From Hydrogenophaga intermedia (GTDB lineage: Bacteria > Pseudomonadota > Gammaproteobacteria > Burkholderiales > Burkholderiaceae_C): DNA of 64,000 bases. Where the stretch lies: the NCBI RefSeq assembly GCF_023715105.1, contig NZ_JAMBNO010000013.1, positions 1-64,000 of the forward strand. The letters run 5' to 3'. Numbering within the stretch: the first letter of the stretch is position 1; every line of letters begins with the position of its first letter. The translations under genes were made by a program, and so were the position numbers. Shown here in pieces: positions 34,585 to 42,696 of the stretch. The notes below the pieces were generated by a model. The model worked only from the letters and a program-made list of their open reading frames with translations, was not told the DNA's origin and ran no database searches.

Positions 34585-35106
34585 ATGGACGCACGTGCCC
34601 ACTACCTCACGCTCGCGCGCTACCACGCATGGGCCACGCAACGCCTGCTCGACGCGGTGGCGCCACTGGGCGACGAGGCCTACCGGCGCGATGTCGGGCT
34701 GTTCTTCAAGAGCGTGCACGGCACCTTGAACCACCTGCTGGTGGGTGAATGTCTGCTGTGGCAGCAGCGGTTCGCTCGCGGTGAATCGCCGCGCGTGGCG
34801 CTGGACACGGAGGCCGAGCCTGATCGCGCGCGCCTGGCGCAGGCCGTGCTGGGTGGCGCGCGCGTGTGGGAGCGGCTGGTGGCCGAATGGCCGGCCGACC
34901 GCTTCGAGGGCACGCTGTCGTACACGAACATGCGTGGCCAGGCCATGATGCTGCCCTTTGCGCTCACGCTGGCCCACGTGTTCAACCACGCCACGCACCA
35001 TCGCGGCCAGATCACGGCGGCGCTCACCCTGCTGGGCCAGCCTGGGCCCGAGCTCGATCTCGTGTATTTCCTGCAAGCGCAACAAGCACCCATGTCGATC
35101 GGCTGA
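34585..35106 (+). CDS. DinB-family metal-binding protein
   Basis: This 173-residue four-helix-bundle protein belongs to the DinB/YfiT-like superfamily. The three metal-ligand histidines are probably in TLNHLLVGE and HVFNHATHHRGQ. The overall pattern, YLTLARYHAWATQRLLDAV at the N-terminus and GPELDLVYFLQ near the end, is typical of the DUF664/DinB group. Some relatives are thiol-dependent S-transferases; the substrate here is unknown. It begins seven bases after liuB and is probably co-transcribed with the liu genes. Confidence 0.88.
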   Translation: MDARAHYLTLARYHAWATQRLLDAVAPLGDEAYRRDVGLFFKSVHGTLNHLLVGECLLWQQRFARGESPRVALDTEAEPDRARLAQAVLGGARVWERLVAEWPADRFEGTLSYTNMRGQAMMLPFALTLAHVFNHATHHRGQITAALTLLGQPGPELDLVYFLQAQQAPMSIG

Positions 35107-35143
35107 AGCCGGCGCCCGCACCCCTCACCGAGGAGACAAGCCT

Positions 35144-36280
35144 TTGGAACCGACGATCTACGACACGCCCGAGCACGCCACGCTGCGCGAGCAGGTGGCA
35201 CGCTTTCTGGCGCGCGAAGTGGAGCCGCACGCCGATGCCTGGGAGCAGCAGGGCTTCGTGCCGCGCGACGTGCTGCGCCGCATGGGCCAGGCCGGGTTGC
35301 TGGGCATCGCGTTCGAGAGCGAACACGGGGGTGCCGACGCCGATGCGCTGACCAACCTGGTGTTTGCCGAGGCGCTGTCGCAAAGCACGTTTGCCGGCTT
35401 CATCATCACCGTGCTCGTGCACACCGACATGGCCGGCCCGCACCTGCACCACGCGGGCAATGCGGCGCAGAAGGCAAAGCACCTGCCGAAGGTGTGCGCG
35501 GGTGAATCGATCTGCGCGGTCGCCATCACCGAGCCCGGCGCGGGCTCCGACGTCGCTGGCATCCGCACCAACGCCAGGCGCGACGGTGACCATTGGGTGA
35601 TCAACGGCACCAAGATGTTCATCACCAACGGCGTGCACGCCGACCTGTACTTCGTCGCGGCCAAGACCGGCCCTGGCAAGCGCGAGGTCTCGATGTTCAT
35701 CGTCGAGAAAGGCACGCCAGGCTTCAGCGTCGGTCGCGCGCTCAAGAAGACCGGCTGGCTCAGCTCCGACACCGCCGAACTCGTGTTCGACAACGTGCGC
35801 GTGCCCGCGGCCAACCTGCTGGGGGAGGAGGGCAAGGGCTTCTATGCCGTGATGCAGAACTTCCAGACCGAGCGCATCGCGCTGGGCGCCATGGCGGTGG
35901 GCCACTGCCAGCGCGCGCTGGAACTCACCCTCGATCACGTGCGCCAGCGCCAGGCCTTCGGTGGCCCGCTGTGGGAGCAGCAAACCATCCGCCAGCGCCT
36001 GTCCATGCTCGACGCCAAGGTGCGCGCGGCGCGCCAGTTCATGTACCACTGCGCGTGGTCGGTCACGCAGGGTAAGGACATCGTGCAGCAGGTGTCGATG
36101 CTGAAGGCCTTGACGGGCGAGTTGGTCAACGAGGTGGTGCAGACCTGCCAGCAGTTTCACGGCGGCATGGGCTTCATCCGCGAAACGGCCATTGAACGCC
36201 TGTGGCGCGATGCGCGCGTGCTGGCCATCGGTGGCGGCGCCACCGAGGTGATGCTGGAAGAAGTGGCCAAACGGTATTGA
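35144..36280 (+). CDS. acyl-CoA dehydrogenase with TTG start
   Basis: This 378-residue flavoenzyme is a second dehydrogenase in the liuB section. The catalytic base appears to be Glu243 in NFQTERIALGAM, the isovaleryl/long-chain position, while the C-terminal loop reads GGGATEV with no Glu at the YEGT position. Other motifs are [22 protein letters not shown] and FHGGMGFIRETAIERLWRDARV. No ATG fits: the family N-terminus begins at TTG 35144, preceded by a strong AGGAGA site at the right distance, so TTG is the likely start. Its substrate may be a related branched acyl-CoA such as citronellyl-type or isovaleryl-CoA; this is unproven. Confidence 0.9.
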   Translation: MEPTIYDTPEHATLREQVARFLAREVEPHADAWEQQGFVPRDVLRRMGQAGLLGIAFESEHGGADADALTNLVFAEALSQSTFAGFIITVLVHTDMAGPHLHHAGNAAQKAKHLPKVCAGESICAVAITEPGAGSDVAGIRTNARRDGDHWVINGTKMFITNGVHADLYFVAAKTGPGKREVSMFIVEKGTPGFSVGRALKKTGWLSSDTAELVFDNVRVPAANLLGEEGKGFYAVMQNFQTERIALGAMAVGHCQRALELTLDHVRQRQAFGGPLWEQQTIRQRLSMLDAKVRAARQFMYHCAWSVTQGKDIVQQVSMLKALTGELVNEVVQTCQQFHGGMGFIRETAIERLWRDARVLAIGGGATEVMLEEVAKRY

Positions 36281-36291
36281 GGGTATTGAAG

Positions 36292-37086
36292 ATGAGTGAT
36301 GTGCTTGACGTCTCCCGCCCCAGCGCCCACGTGGCGCGCGTGTGGCTCAACCGACCGGACGTGCGCAACGCCTTCAATGACGAGGTGATCGCCGCGCTCA
36401 CGCGTACCTTCGAAAGCCTCTCGAAAGACACGGACCTTCGTGTCGTGGTGCTCGGCGCGCACGGCAAGGCCTTCTGCGCTGGCGCCGACCTGAACTGGAT
36501 GAAGGCCATGGCCGGCTACAGCTGGGAAGAGAACCGCGCCGACGCCCAGCGCCTGGCCGACATGCTCTGGACCCTGGACCAATGCCCGGTGCCCGTCGTC
36601 GGCCGCGTGCAGGGCGACTGCTACGCCGGTGGCATGGGACTGGCGGCCATCTGCGACGTGCTGGTGGCGGTGGAGGGCGCGACCTTCTGCCTCTCCGAGG
36701 CGCGCCTGGGCCTGCTGCCGGCCACCATCAGCCCCTACGTGGTGCGCGCCATGGGCACGCAGGCGGCGCGCCGCTACATGGCAACGGCCGAGCGCTTCAG
36801 CGCCGTGCAGGCGCATGCCCTGGGCACGGTGCACGAGCTCGCCACGCCCGAGACGCTGGACGCGAAGGTCGACGAGATCGTGGCTACCTTGGTCAACAAC
36901 GGCCCGGCCGCCACGCGCGCCTGCAAGGCGCTGGTGCGCGATGTCGCCGGCCAGCCCATCACGGCCGACCTGCGCGCCGAGACCGCGCGCCGCATCGCCG
37001 ACATCCGCGCCAGCGACGAAGGTCGCGAAGGCCTGGCGTCGTTCCTGAACAAGCGCACGCCGGCCTGGCTGCCGCCGCAAGGCTGA
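36292..37086 (+). CDS. liuC: methylglutaconyl-CoA hydratase (enoyl-CoA hydratase family)
   Basis: This 264-residue crotonase-family enzyme should hydrate 3-methylglutaconyl-CoA to HMG-CoA. The oxyanion-hole segments GKAFCAGADLNWMKAM and VQGDCYAGGMGLAAICDV are intact, and the catalytic Glu is probably in FCLSEARLGLLPATISPYV. The LNWM and ATISPYVV features are typical of the LiuC group rather than general enoyl-CoA hydratases. It starts 11 bases after the upstream dehydrogenase gene. Location between liuB and liuD supports the assignment. Confidence 0.93.
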   Translation: MSDVLDVSRPSAHVARVWLNRPDVRNAFNDEVIAALTRTFESLSKDTDLRVVVLGAHGKAFCAGADLNWMKAMAGYSWEENRADAQRLADMLWTLDQCPVPVVGRVQGDCYAGGMGLAAICDVLVAVEGATFCLSEARLGLLPATISPYVVRAMGTQAARRYMATAERFSAVQAHALGTVHELATPETLDAKVDEIVATLVNNGPAATRACKALVRDVAGQPITADLRAETARRIADIRASDEGREGLASFLNKRTPAWLPPQG

Positions 37087-37092
37087 CCCGCC

Positions 37093-37713
37093 ATGACCGA
37101 GGCGCTGCAATCCCTGGGCACCCCCGAGCTGCTGGCGCTGGCCGCCGCGCTGGGTTGGGCCAGCGGGTTGCGCCTGTACCTTGCGGTCTTCGCCACCGGC
37201 CTGGCGGGCTGGCTCGGCTGGTTCGAACTCCCGCCCGGCCTGCAGATGCTGCAGCACCCCGCGGTGCTCGGCGTGAGCGGCTTTCTGCTGTTTGTGGAGT
37301 TCTTCGCCGACAAGATTCCCTATGTCGATTCGCTGTGGGATCTCGCCAACAGCGTGCTGCGCGTTCCCGCGGGCGCAGCGCTGGCGGCCGGTGCGCTGGG
37401 CGCCGACAGCGCCACCATGGCGGTGCTGGCCGCGCTGCTTGGCGGCACGCTGGCCGCCACCAGTCAGGCCGCCAAGACCAGCACGCGCGCGGCCGTCAAC
37501 GCCTCGCCGGAGCCCTTCAGCAACGTGGGCGTGAGCCTGCTCGAAGACGGCTTGGTGGTGGGCGCGCTGTGGCTCGCCACGCAGCATCCGCTGGTGTTCG
37601 CCGTGCTGCTGGTCATTGCGGTGCTGGCCATGTGGGCCCTCACCTGGTTCCTGTTCCGTTTCCTGCGCGCGGCCTGGCGCCGCGTGTTCGTCGCCCTTCC
37701 GAAGGAAAGCTGA
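37093..37713 (+). CDS. DUF4126 membrane protein
   Basis: This 206-residue protein has about five hydrophobic segments and the DUF4126 pattern: ALAAALGWASGLRLYLAVF at the N-terminus, FLLFVEFFADKIPYVDSLWD in the middle and SQAAKTSTRAAVNASPEPFSN before the C-terminal membrane helices. The function is unknown. It begins six bases after liuC and its stop is directly followed by liuD (one base gap), so it is translated as part of the liu operon. The same gene is often seen in Betaproteobacterial liu clusters to my knowledge; a transport or membrane role is speculation. Confidence 0.88.
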   Translation: MTEALQSLGTPELLALAAALGWASGLRLYLAVFATGLAGWLGWFELPPGLQMLQHPAVLGVSGFLLFVEFFADKIPYVDSLWDLANSVLRVPAGAALAAGALGADSATMAVLAALLGGTLAATSQAAKTSTRAAVNASPEPFSNVGVSLLEDGLVVGALWLATQHPLVFAVLLVIAVLAMWALTWFLFRFLRAAWRRVFVALPKES

Positions 37714-37714
37714 G

Positions 37715-39721
37715 ATGTTCACCAAGATCCTCATCGCCAACCGCGGCGAGATCGCCTGCCGCGTGGCTGCCACCGCGCGCCGCCTGGGCGTCAAGACCGT
37801 GGCCGTGTACTCCGACGCCGACGCGCGCGCCAAGCACGTGGCGGCGTGTGACGAGGCGGTGCACATTGGCGGCTCCGCGCCGCGCGAGAGCTACCTGCAG
37901 TGGGAGCGCATCATCGCGGCCGCACAGGCCACGGGGGCGCAGGCCATCCACCCCGGCTACGGTTTCCTGAGTGAGAACGAGGCGTTTGCCGACGCCTGCG
38001 CGAAAGCAGGTCTCGTGTTCATCGGGCCACCCTCGTCGGCCATCGAGGCCATGGGTCTGAAGGCCGAATCGAAACGCCTGATGGAGAAGGCGGGCGTGCC
38101 GCTGGTGCCCGGTTACCACGGGGCCGACCAGGACCCGACGCTGCTGCAGCGCGAGGCCGATCGCATCGGTTACCCGGCCCTCATCAAGGCCAGCGCCGGT
38201 GGTGGTGGCAAAGGCATGCGGGTGGTCGAGAAGAGCGAGGACTTCGCCGCCGCGCTGGCCAGCTGCCAGCGCGAAGCGCGCAACAGCTTCGGCAGCGATG
38301 CGGTGCTGATCGAGAAGTACGTGCAGCGCCCGCGCCACATCGAGATCCAGGTGTTCGGCGACACGAAAGGCAACTGCGTCTACTTGTTTGAGCGCGACTG
38401 CTCGGTGCAGCGCCGCCACCAGAAGGTGCTGGAGGAAGCCCCCGCGCCCGGCATGACGCCCGCGCTGCGTCAGCAGATGGGCGAGGCCGCGGTCGCTGCG
38501 GCGAAGGCCGTGAACTACGTGGGCGCGGGCACGGTGGAGTTCATCGTCGAGCAGCCGCAGGGTTACGACCACCCCGAGGCGATGCGCTTCTATTTCATGG
38601 AGATGAACACCCGGCTGCAGGTGGAGCACCCGGTGACCGAAGCCATCACCGGCCTGGACCTGGTGGAGTGGCAGCTGCGCGTGGCCGCTGGCGAACCGTT
38701 GCCGCTGCAGCAGCACGAGCTGCGCATGCAGGGCCACGCGATCGAGGCGCGCATCTGCGCCGAGAACCCCGACAACCAGTTCCTGCCCGCCACCGGCACG
38801 CTGCAGGTCTATCGCAAGCCGGCGCACGCGGCGTTTGCCCGCGGTGACGTCCGCTTCGACGACGGCGTGCGCGAAGGCGATGCCATCAGCCCGTTTTATG
38901 ACTCGATGGTCGCCAAGCTCATCGTGCACGCCGACACGCGCGAGCAGGCGCTGGCAAGGCTGGATGCGGCACTGGCCGAGACGCGCATCGTCGGCCTGGC
39001 CACCAACGTGCAGTTCCTGCGTCACGTCGTCGCCAGCGAGTCGTTCGCGAAGGCGCGTCTGGACACCGCGCTCATCCCGCGAGAGGCCAGTGTGTTGTTC
39101 AACCAGGATCGCGTGGGTACCCCCACGGCCGTGGCCGCCGCGGTGGCGCAGACGCTGCTGGCCGAGCGCGCGCTCGAAGGCGGCGATCCCTTTTCGCGTC
39201 GCGATGGCTTCCGCTCGCATGGGCTCACCACCCGCCGGTTCGATGTCGACGTGGCGGGCGATCGTCTGCAGGCCACGCTGACCTATGGCCGGGACGAACT
39301 CACGCTGGCGCTTGGCGACGTGCAGGGGCCGCTGGCGTTCGAGGCCTTGCCCGACGGCCGCTTCGACCTGCGGTTCGCTGGCCGCCGCGACACCGTGCAG
39401 ACCTGGACCACCGGCGAGACCGTGCACGTGTTCTGCGCGCGCGGCGCCACCAGCCTCGTCGAGATCGACCTGCTGGCCCACGCGGGCGAAGGCGAGGGCG
39501 AGGGCGGCCGCCTCACCGCGCCGATGCCGGGCAAGGTCGTGTCCTTCGCGGTGAAGGCCGGCGATGCCGTGAAGAAAGGCCAGCCGCTGGCGGTGATGGA
39601 GGCGATGAAGATGGAGCACACCATCGCCGCGCCGGTCGACGGCACGGTGGCCGAGTTGCTCTATGCGCCCGGCGACCAGGTGGCCGAGGGCGCGGAGCTG
39701 CTCAAGCTCGCGGTTGCGTGA
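37715..39721 (+). CDS. liuD: methylcrotonyl-CoA carboxylase, biotin-carrying subunit
   Basis: This 668-residue alpha subunit carries biotin carboxylase (residues 1-450), a linking domain (about 480-590) and the biotinyl domain (about 600-668). The N-terminus MFTKILIANRGEIACRVAAT, the ATP-grasp glycine loop KASAGGGGKGMRVV and MEMNTRLQVEHPVTEAITG are diagnostic. The biotin-accepting residue is Lys632 in VMEAMKMEHT. It uses ATP and bicarbonate to carboxylate biotin for the LiuB reaction. ATG 37715 is preceded by AAGGAAAG. It is spaced one base from the DUF4126 gene. Confidence 0.97.
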   Translation: MFTKILIANRGEIACRVAATARRLGVKTVAVYSDADARAKHVAACDEAVHIGGSAPRESYLQWERIIAAAQATGAQAIHPGYGFLSENEAFADACAKAGLVFIGPPSSAIEAMGLKAESKRLMEKAGVPLVPGYHGADQDPTLLQREADRIGYPALIKASAGGGGKGMRVVEKSEDFAAALASCQREARNSFGSDAVLIEKYVQRPRHIEIQVFGDTKGNCVYLFERDCSVQRRHQKVLEEAPAPGMTPALRQQMGEAAVAAAKAVNYVGAGTVEFIVEQPQGYDHPEAMRFYFMEMNTRLQVEHPVTEAITGLDLVEWQLRVAAGEPLPLQQHELRMQGHAIEARICAENPDNQFLPATGTLQVYRKPAHAAFARGDVRFDDGVREGDAISPFYDSMVAKLIVHADTREQALARLDAALAETRIVGLATNVQFLRHVVASESFAKARLDTALIPREASVLFNQDRVGTPTAVAAAVAQTLLAERALEGGDPFSRRDGFRSHGLTTRRFDVDVAGDRLQATLTYGRDELTLALGDVQGPLAFEALPDGRFDLRFAGRRDTVQTWTTGETVHVFCARGATSLVEIDLLAHAGEGEGEGGRLTAPMPGKVVSFAVKAGDAVKKGQPLAVMEAMKMEHTIAAPVDGTVAELLYAPGDQVAEGAELLKLAVA

Positions 39722-39810
39722 TGCAATCGGTTCGATGGGGCGGCTCGACGCAACGGCTTGATGGCCCCGGCGTGACAGGAGCGCCGAATTCGTCCGCGTA
39801 AGCTTGGGCC

Positions 39811-40731
39811 ATGCACATCACCGTCTGCGTCAGCCAACAGAAGCCCGAGCCCTGGCAACAGGGCTTGCAAGCCGCTCTGCCCGAAGCCACCGTGAGCGTG
39901 TGGCAGCCCGGCGCGCCCGCCGCAGACTTCGCCGTGGTCTGGGCGCCGCCCCAGACTTTCTTCGACGAGCAAGCCGGCTTGAAGGCCGCGTTCAACACCG
40001 GTGCTGGCGTGGATGCGCTGCTCAAGCTGCGCATCGCGCCCACCACCCGCATCGTGCGCCTCGACGACGCCGGCATGTCAGTGCAGATGGCCGAGTTCGC
40101 CTGCCACGCCGTCATCCGCCATTTCCGCGAGCTCGACGGCTACGAGGCCGATGTGCGCGCGGGCCGCTGGAGCTACCGCAAGCCGCGCGCGCGCGCCGAC
40201 TACCCGGTGGGTGTGATGGGCCTGGGCGTCCTGGGCGAGCGCGTGGCGCGCGCGCTCACGGTGTTCGAGTTCCCGGTGCACGGCTGGAGCCGCTCGCCCA
40301 AGGCGATCGACGGCGTGCGGTGCCACGCGGGCGAGGCGCAGTTCGACGCCTTCCTGTCGAGCTGCCGGGTGCTCATCAACCTGCTGCCGCTCACGCCCGA
40401 GACCGAGAACATCCTGAACCGGCGCACGCTCGGGCTGCTCAAGCCCGGCGGCTACGTGGTCAACCTGGCCCGCGGCGGGCACGTGGTCGACGATGACCTG
40501 ATTGCGCTGCTCGACGAAGGTCACCTGGCCGGCGCCACGCTCGATGTTTTCCGCACCGAGCCGCTGCCCCCCGAGCATGGTTTCTGGAAGCACCCGAAAA
40601 TCACGGTCACGCCACACACCTCGGCGCGCACCCTGCGCGAGGAAAGCATCGCGCAGATCGCCGGCAAGATCGCCGCGCTGCAACGCGGTGAGGCCGTGGT
40701 GGGCGAGGTGGACCGCCTGCGCGGTTATTGA
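39811..40731 (+). CDS. ghrA: glyoxylate/hydroxypyruvate reductase A-like D-2-hydroxyacid dehydrogenase
   Basis: This 306-residue NAD(P)H-dependent enzyme reduces glyoxylate, hydroxypyruvate or a related 2-keto acid. The cofactor motif is GVMGLGVLGERVA at about residue 134. The catalytic set is visible: Arg in NLARGGHVVDDD, Glu in RTEPLPPEHGFW and His in VTPHTSARTL. The N-terminus (MHITVCVSQQKPEPWQQGL) is the short GhrA type. It lies between liuD and liuE on the same strand, after 89 bases, and is only 13 bases from liuE. A role in leucine breakdown is not obvious; aceK in the same region suggests a glyoxylate link, which is speculative. Confidence 0.9.
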   Translation: MHITVCVSQQKPEPWQQGLQAALPEATVSVWQPGAPAADFAVVWAPPQTFFDEQAGLKAAFNTGAGVDALLKLRIAPTTRIVRLDDAGMSVQMAEFACHAVIRHFRELDGYEADVRAGRWSYRKPRARADYPVGVMGLGVLGERVARALTVFEFPVHGWSRSPKAIDGVRCHAGEAQFDAFLSSCRVLINLLPLTPETENILNRRTLGLLKPGGYVVNLARGGHVVDDDLIALLDEGHLAGATLDVFRTEPLPPEHGFWKHPKITVTPHTSARTLREESIAQIAGKIAALQRGEAVVGEVDRLRGY

Positions 40732-40744
40732 ACAAGGACACGCC

Positions 40745-41656
40745 ATGAACAAGCTCCCCACTCGCGTGAAGATCATCGACGTCGGCCCGCGCGACGGCCT
40801 GCAGAACGAGAAGCAGCCCGTGCCCGCGGCGGTCAAGATCGAACTCGTGCACCGTCTGCAGGCCGCCGGCCTGAAGGAGATCGAGGTCACCAGCTATGTG
40901 AGCCCCAAGTGGGTGCCGCAGATGGCCGACAACCACGACGTGATGCAGGGCGTGAAGCGCCAGCCCGGTGTGCGCTACTCGGTGCTCACGCCCAACCTGA
41001 AGGGCTTCGAGGCCGCGCTGGCCGATGCGCCCGACGAGATCGTGGTGTTCGGCGCGGCCAGCGAGGCCTTCAGCCAGAAGAACATCAACTGCAGCATCGC
41101 CGAGAGCATCGAGCGCTTTGCGCCGGTGGTCGCGGCCGCCAAGGCCAAGGGCATAGCGGTGCGTGGCGCCATGAGCTGCACCGTGGGTTGCCCGTACGAA
41201 GGCGAGGTGCCGCCATCGCGCGTGGATTACCTGGCCGGGCTCATGAAGGGCATCGGCGTGGAGCATGTGGGCGTGGCCGACACCATTGGCGTCGGCACGC
41301 CGAAGAAGGTGCAGGCCGCCATCGAGGCCACGCTCAAGCACTTCGACATCGACCACGTCTCGGGCCACTTCCACGACACCTACGGCCAGGCCGTAGCCAA
41401 CACGCTGGCCGCGCTGGAGATGGGCGTATGGCACCACGACACGTCCGTGGCCGGCCTGGGCGGATGCCCTTATGCCAAGGGCGCCACCGGCAACGTGGCC
41501 ACCGAGGACGTGGTCTACCTGCTGCACGGCATGGGCATCGACACCGGCATCGACCTCGACGCGTTGGTGGACACCGGCGCCTGGATCAGCGAGCAGCTCG
41601 GCCGCTCCACCAACTCGCGCGTGGCGCGCGCGCTGATCGCCAAACGCAAGGGCTGA
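40745..41656 (+). CDS. liuE: hydroxymethylglutaryl-CoA lyase
   Basis: This 303-residue TIM-barrel enzyme cleaves HMG-CoA to acetyl-CoA and acetoacetate, the last step of the leucine pathway. The catalytic motifs are visible: VGPRDGLQNEKQ at the N-terminus, SYVSPKWVPQMAD, the metal-binding HFHDTYGQAVAN and the C-terminal GLGGCPYAKGATGNVATEDV with the conserved cysteine. ATG 40745 follows an AAGGA site. The convergent LysR gene begins immediately at the next base, so no terminator fits between them. Confidence 0.96.
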   Translation: MNKLPTRVKIIDVGPRDGLQNEKQPVPAAVKIELVHRLQAAGLKEIEVTSYVSPKWVPQMADNHDVMQGVKRQPGVRYSVLTPNLKGFEAALADAPDEIVVFGAASEAFSQKNINCSIAESIERFAPVVAAAKAKGIAVRGAMSCTVGCPYEGEVPPSRVDYLAGLMKGIGVEHVGVADTIGVGTPKKVQAAIEATLKHFDIDHVSGHFHDTYGQAVANTLAALEMGVWHHDTSVAGLGGCPYAKGATGNVATEDVVYLLHGMGIDTGIDLDALVDTGAWISEQLGRSTNSRVARALIAKRKG

Positions 41657-42574
41657 TCAACCGGCGCGCGCGAAAAGCTGCTGCAGCAACGCGCGCATCC
41701 ACTGCTGCGCCGGGTCGCGTTCGGTGCTGGCGTGCCAGACCAGCCGCACCTCGTAGAAGGGCGCGTTCGGCAGGCGCCAGACGCGCAACGGGTTTCGCTT
41801 GCGCAGGTTCTCCGCATACATCGTGGGCACGATGGCCAGCAGGTCGGTGTTGAGCGCGAGGTCGGGCAGGGCGCCGAAGTGCCGCGCACGCAGCACGATG
41901 CGCTCCACCAGTTTCATGCGCGCGAGCATCTGCTCCACGCTGCTGTGGAAGGTGGCGGTGGGCGATGCCACCACCAGCGCGGCCTGCGACAGTTGCTCGG
42001 TGCTGAGGACGTTGCCGCTGCGCCCGCTGGCTGGCCGCCATTGTGGTGACGAGATCGCCACGTACTGCTCGCGAAACAGCAGTTCGGCGCGGATGCTGCG
42101 GTGGCGCGGCTGCAGGATGCCGATGGCGCAGTCGATCTCGCGCGATTCGAGGGCGCTCGCCACGTCCGCTGCCGCCACCGAGATGTTCGAGAGGTGCGTG
42201 TGCGGCGCCTGTTCGCGCAGTGCGCCGGCCAGCGGCGGCAGGAACATCATCTCGCCCAGGTCGGACAGCGAGAGCTTCCAGTGCATGTCGCTGGTGGCGG
42301 GGTCGAATTCCTCCTGACCCATTACCGCGGTTTCCAGCTCACGCAGTTGCGCCACCACCGCGGGGGCCACGCTTTCGCACAGGCGCGTGGGCTGCAGGCC
42401 GGTGGGTGACCGCACGAACAGCTCGTCGTTGAAGAAGTGGCGCAGCCGCGCCAGCGCGTTGCTGGTGGCCGACTGCGAGAGCGACAGCGCGCGACCGGCG
42501 GCGGTGACGGAGCGTGTGCGGTGAATGGCCGCGAGCACGCGCAACAGGTTGAGGTCGAGCTGGCGGAAGTTCAT
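41657..42574 (-). CDS. LysR-family transcriptional regulator
   Basis: This 305-residue regulator has an N-terminal winged HTH (NLLRVLAAIHRTRSVTAAGR followed by ALSLSQSATSNALARLRHFF) and a periplasmic-binding-fold effector domain (about 95-300). It is of the NodD/NahR-like group by the N-terminus FRQLDLNLL. It is divergent from iorA with a perfect 8-bp inverted repeat close to its start codon, so it most likely controls iorAB-dctPQM and itself. The effector may be an aromatic amino acid or its keto acid; that is inference from the target genes. Confidence 0.93.
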   Translation of the reverse strand: MNFRQLDLNLLRVLAAIHRTRSVTAAGRALSLSQSATSNALARLRHFFNDELFVRSPTGLQPTRLCESVAPAVVAQLRELETAVMGQEEFDPATSDMHWKLSLSDLGEMMFLPPLAGALREQAPHTHLSNISVAAADVASALESREIDCAIGILQPRHRSIRAELLFREQYVAISSPQWRPASGRSGNVLSTEQLSQAALVVASPTATFHSSVEQMLARMKLVERIVLRARHFGALPDLALNTDLLAIVPTMYAENLRKRNPLRVWRLPNAPFYEVRLVWHASTERDPAQQWMRALLQQLFARAG

Positions 42575-42584
42575 GGATCGTTTG

Positions 42585-42604
42585 AATCAGGGTTGACCCT
42601 GATT
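42585..42604. promoter_or_regulatory. candidate LysR operator
   Basis: AATCAGGG (42585-42592) and CCCTGATT (42597-42604) form a perfect 8-bp inverted repeat with a TTGA spacer. It lies 11 bases upstream of the lysR start codon and about 90 bases upstream of iorA. Such a dyad in the shared promoter region is a good candidate binding site for the LysR protein. Confidence 0.6.
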
Positions 42605-42696
42605 ATTCACGCGATCGATGGGGTGCATGCGAACAATCCATTCGCCAGAAGGGTGGCGGCTGCGTACATTGCGGCGGCTCTGCACTCCACGACACC

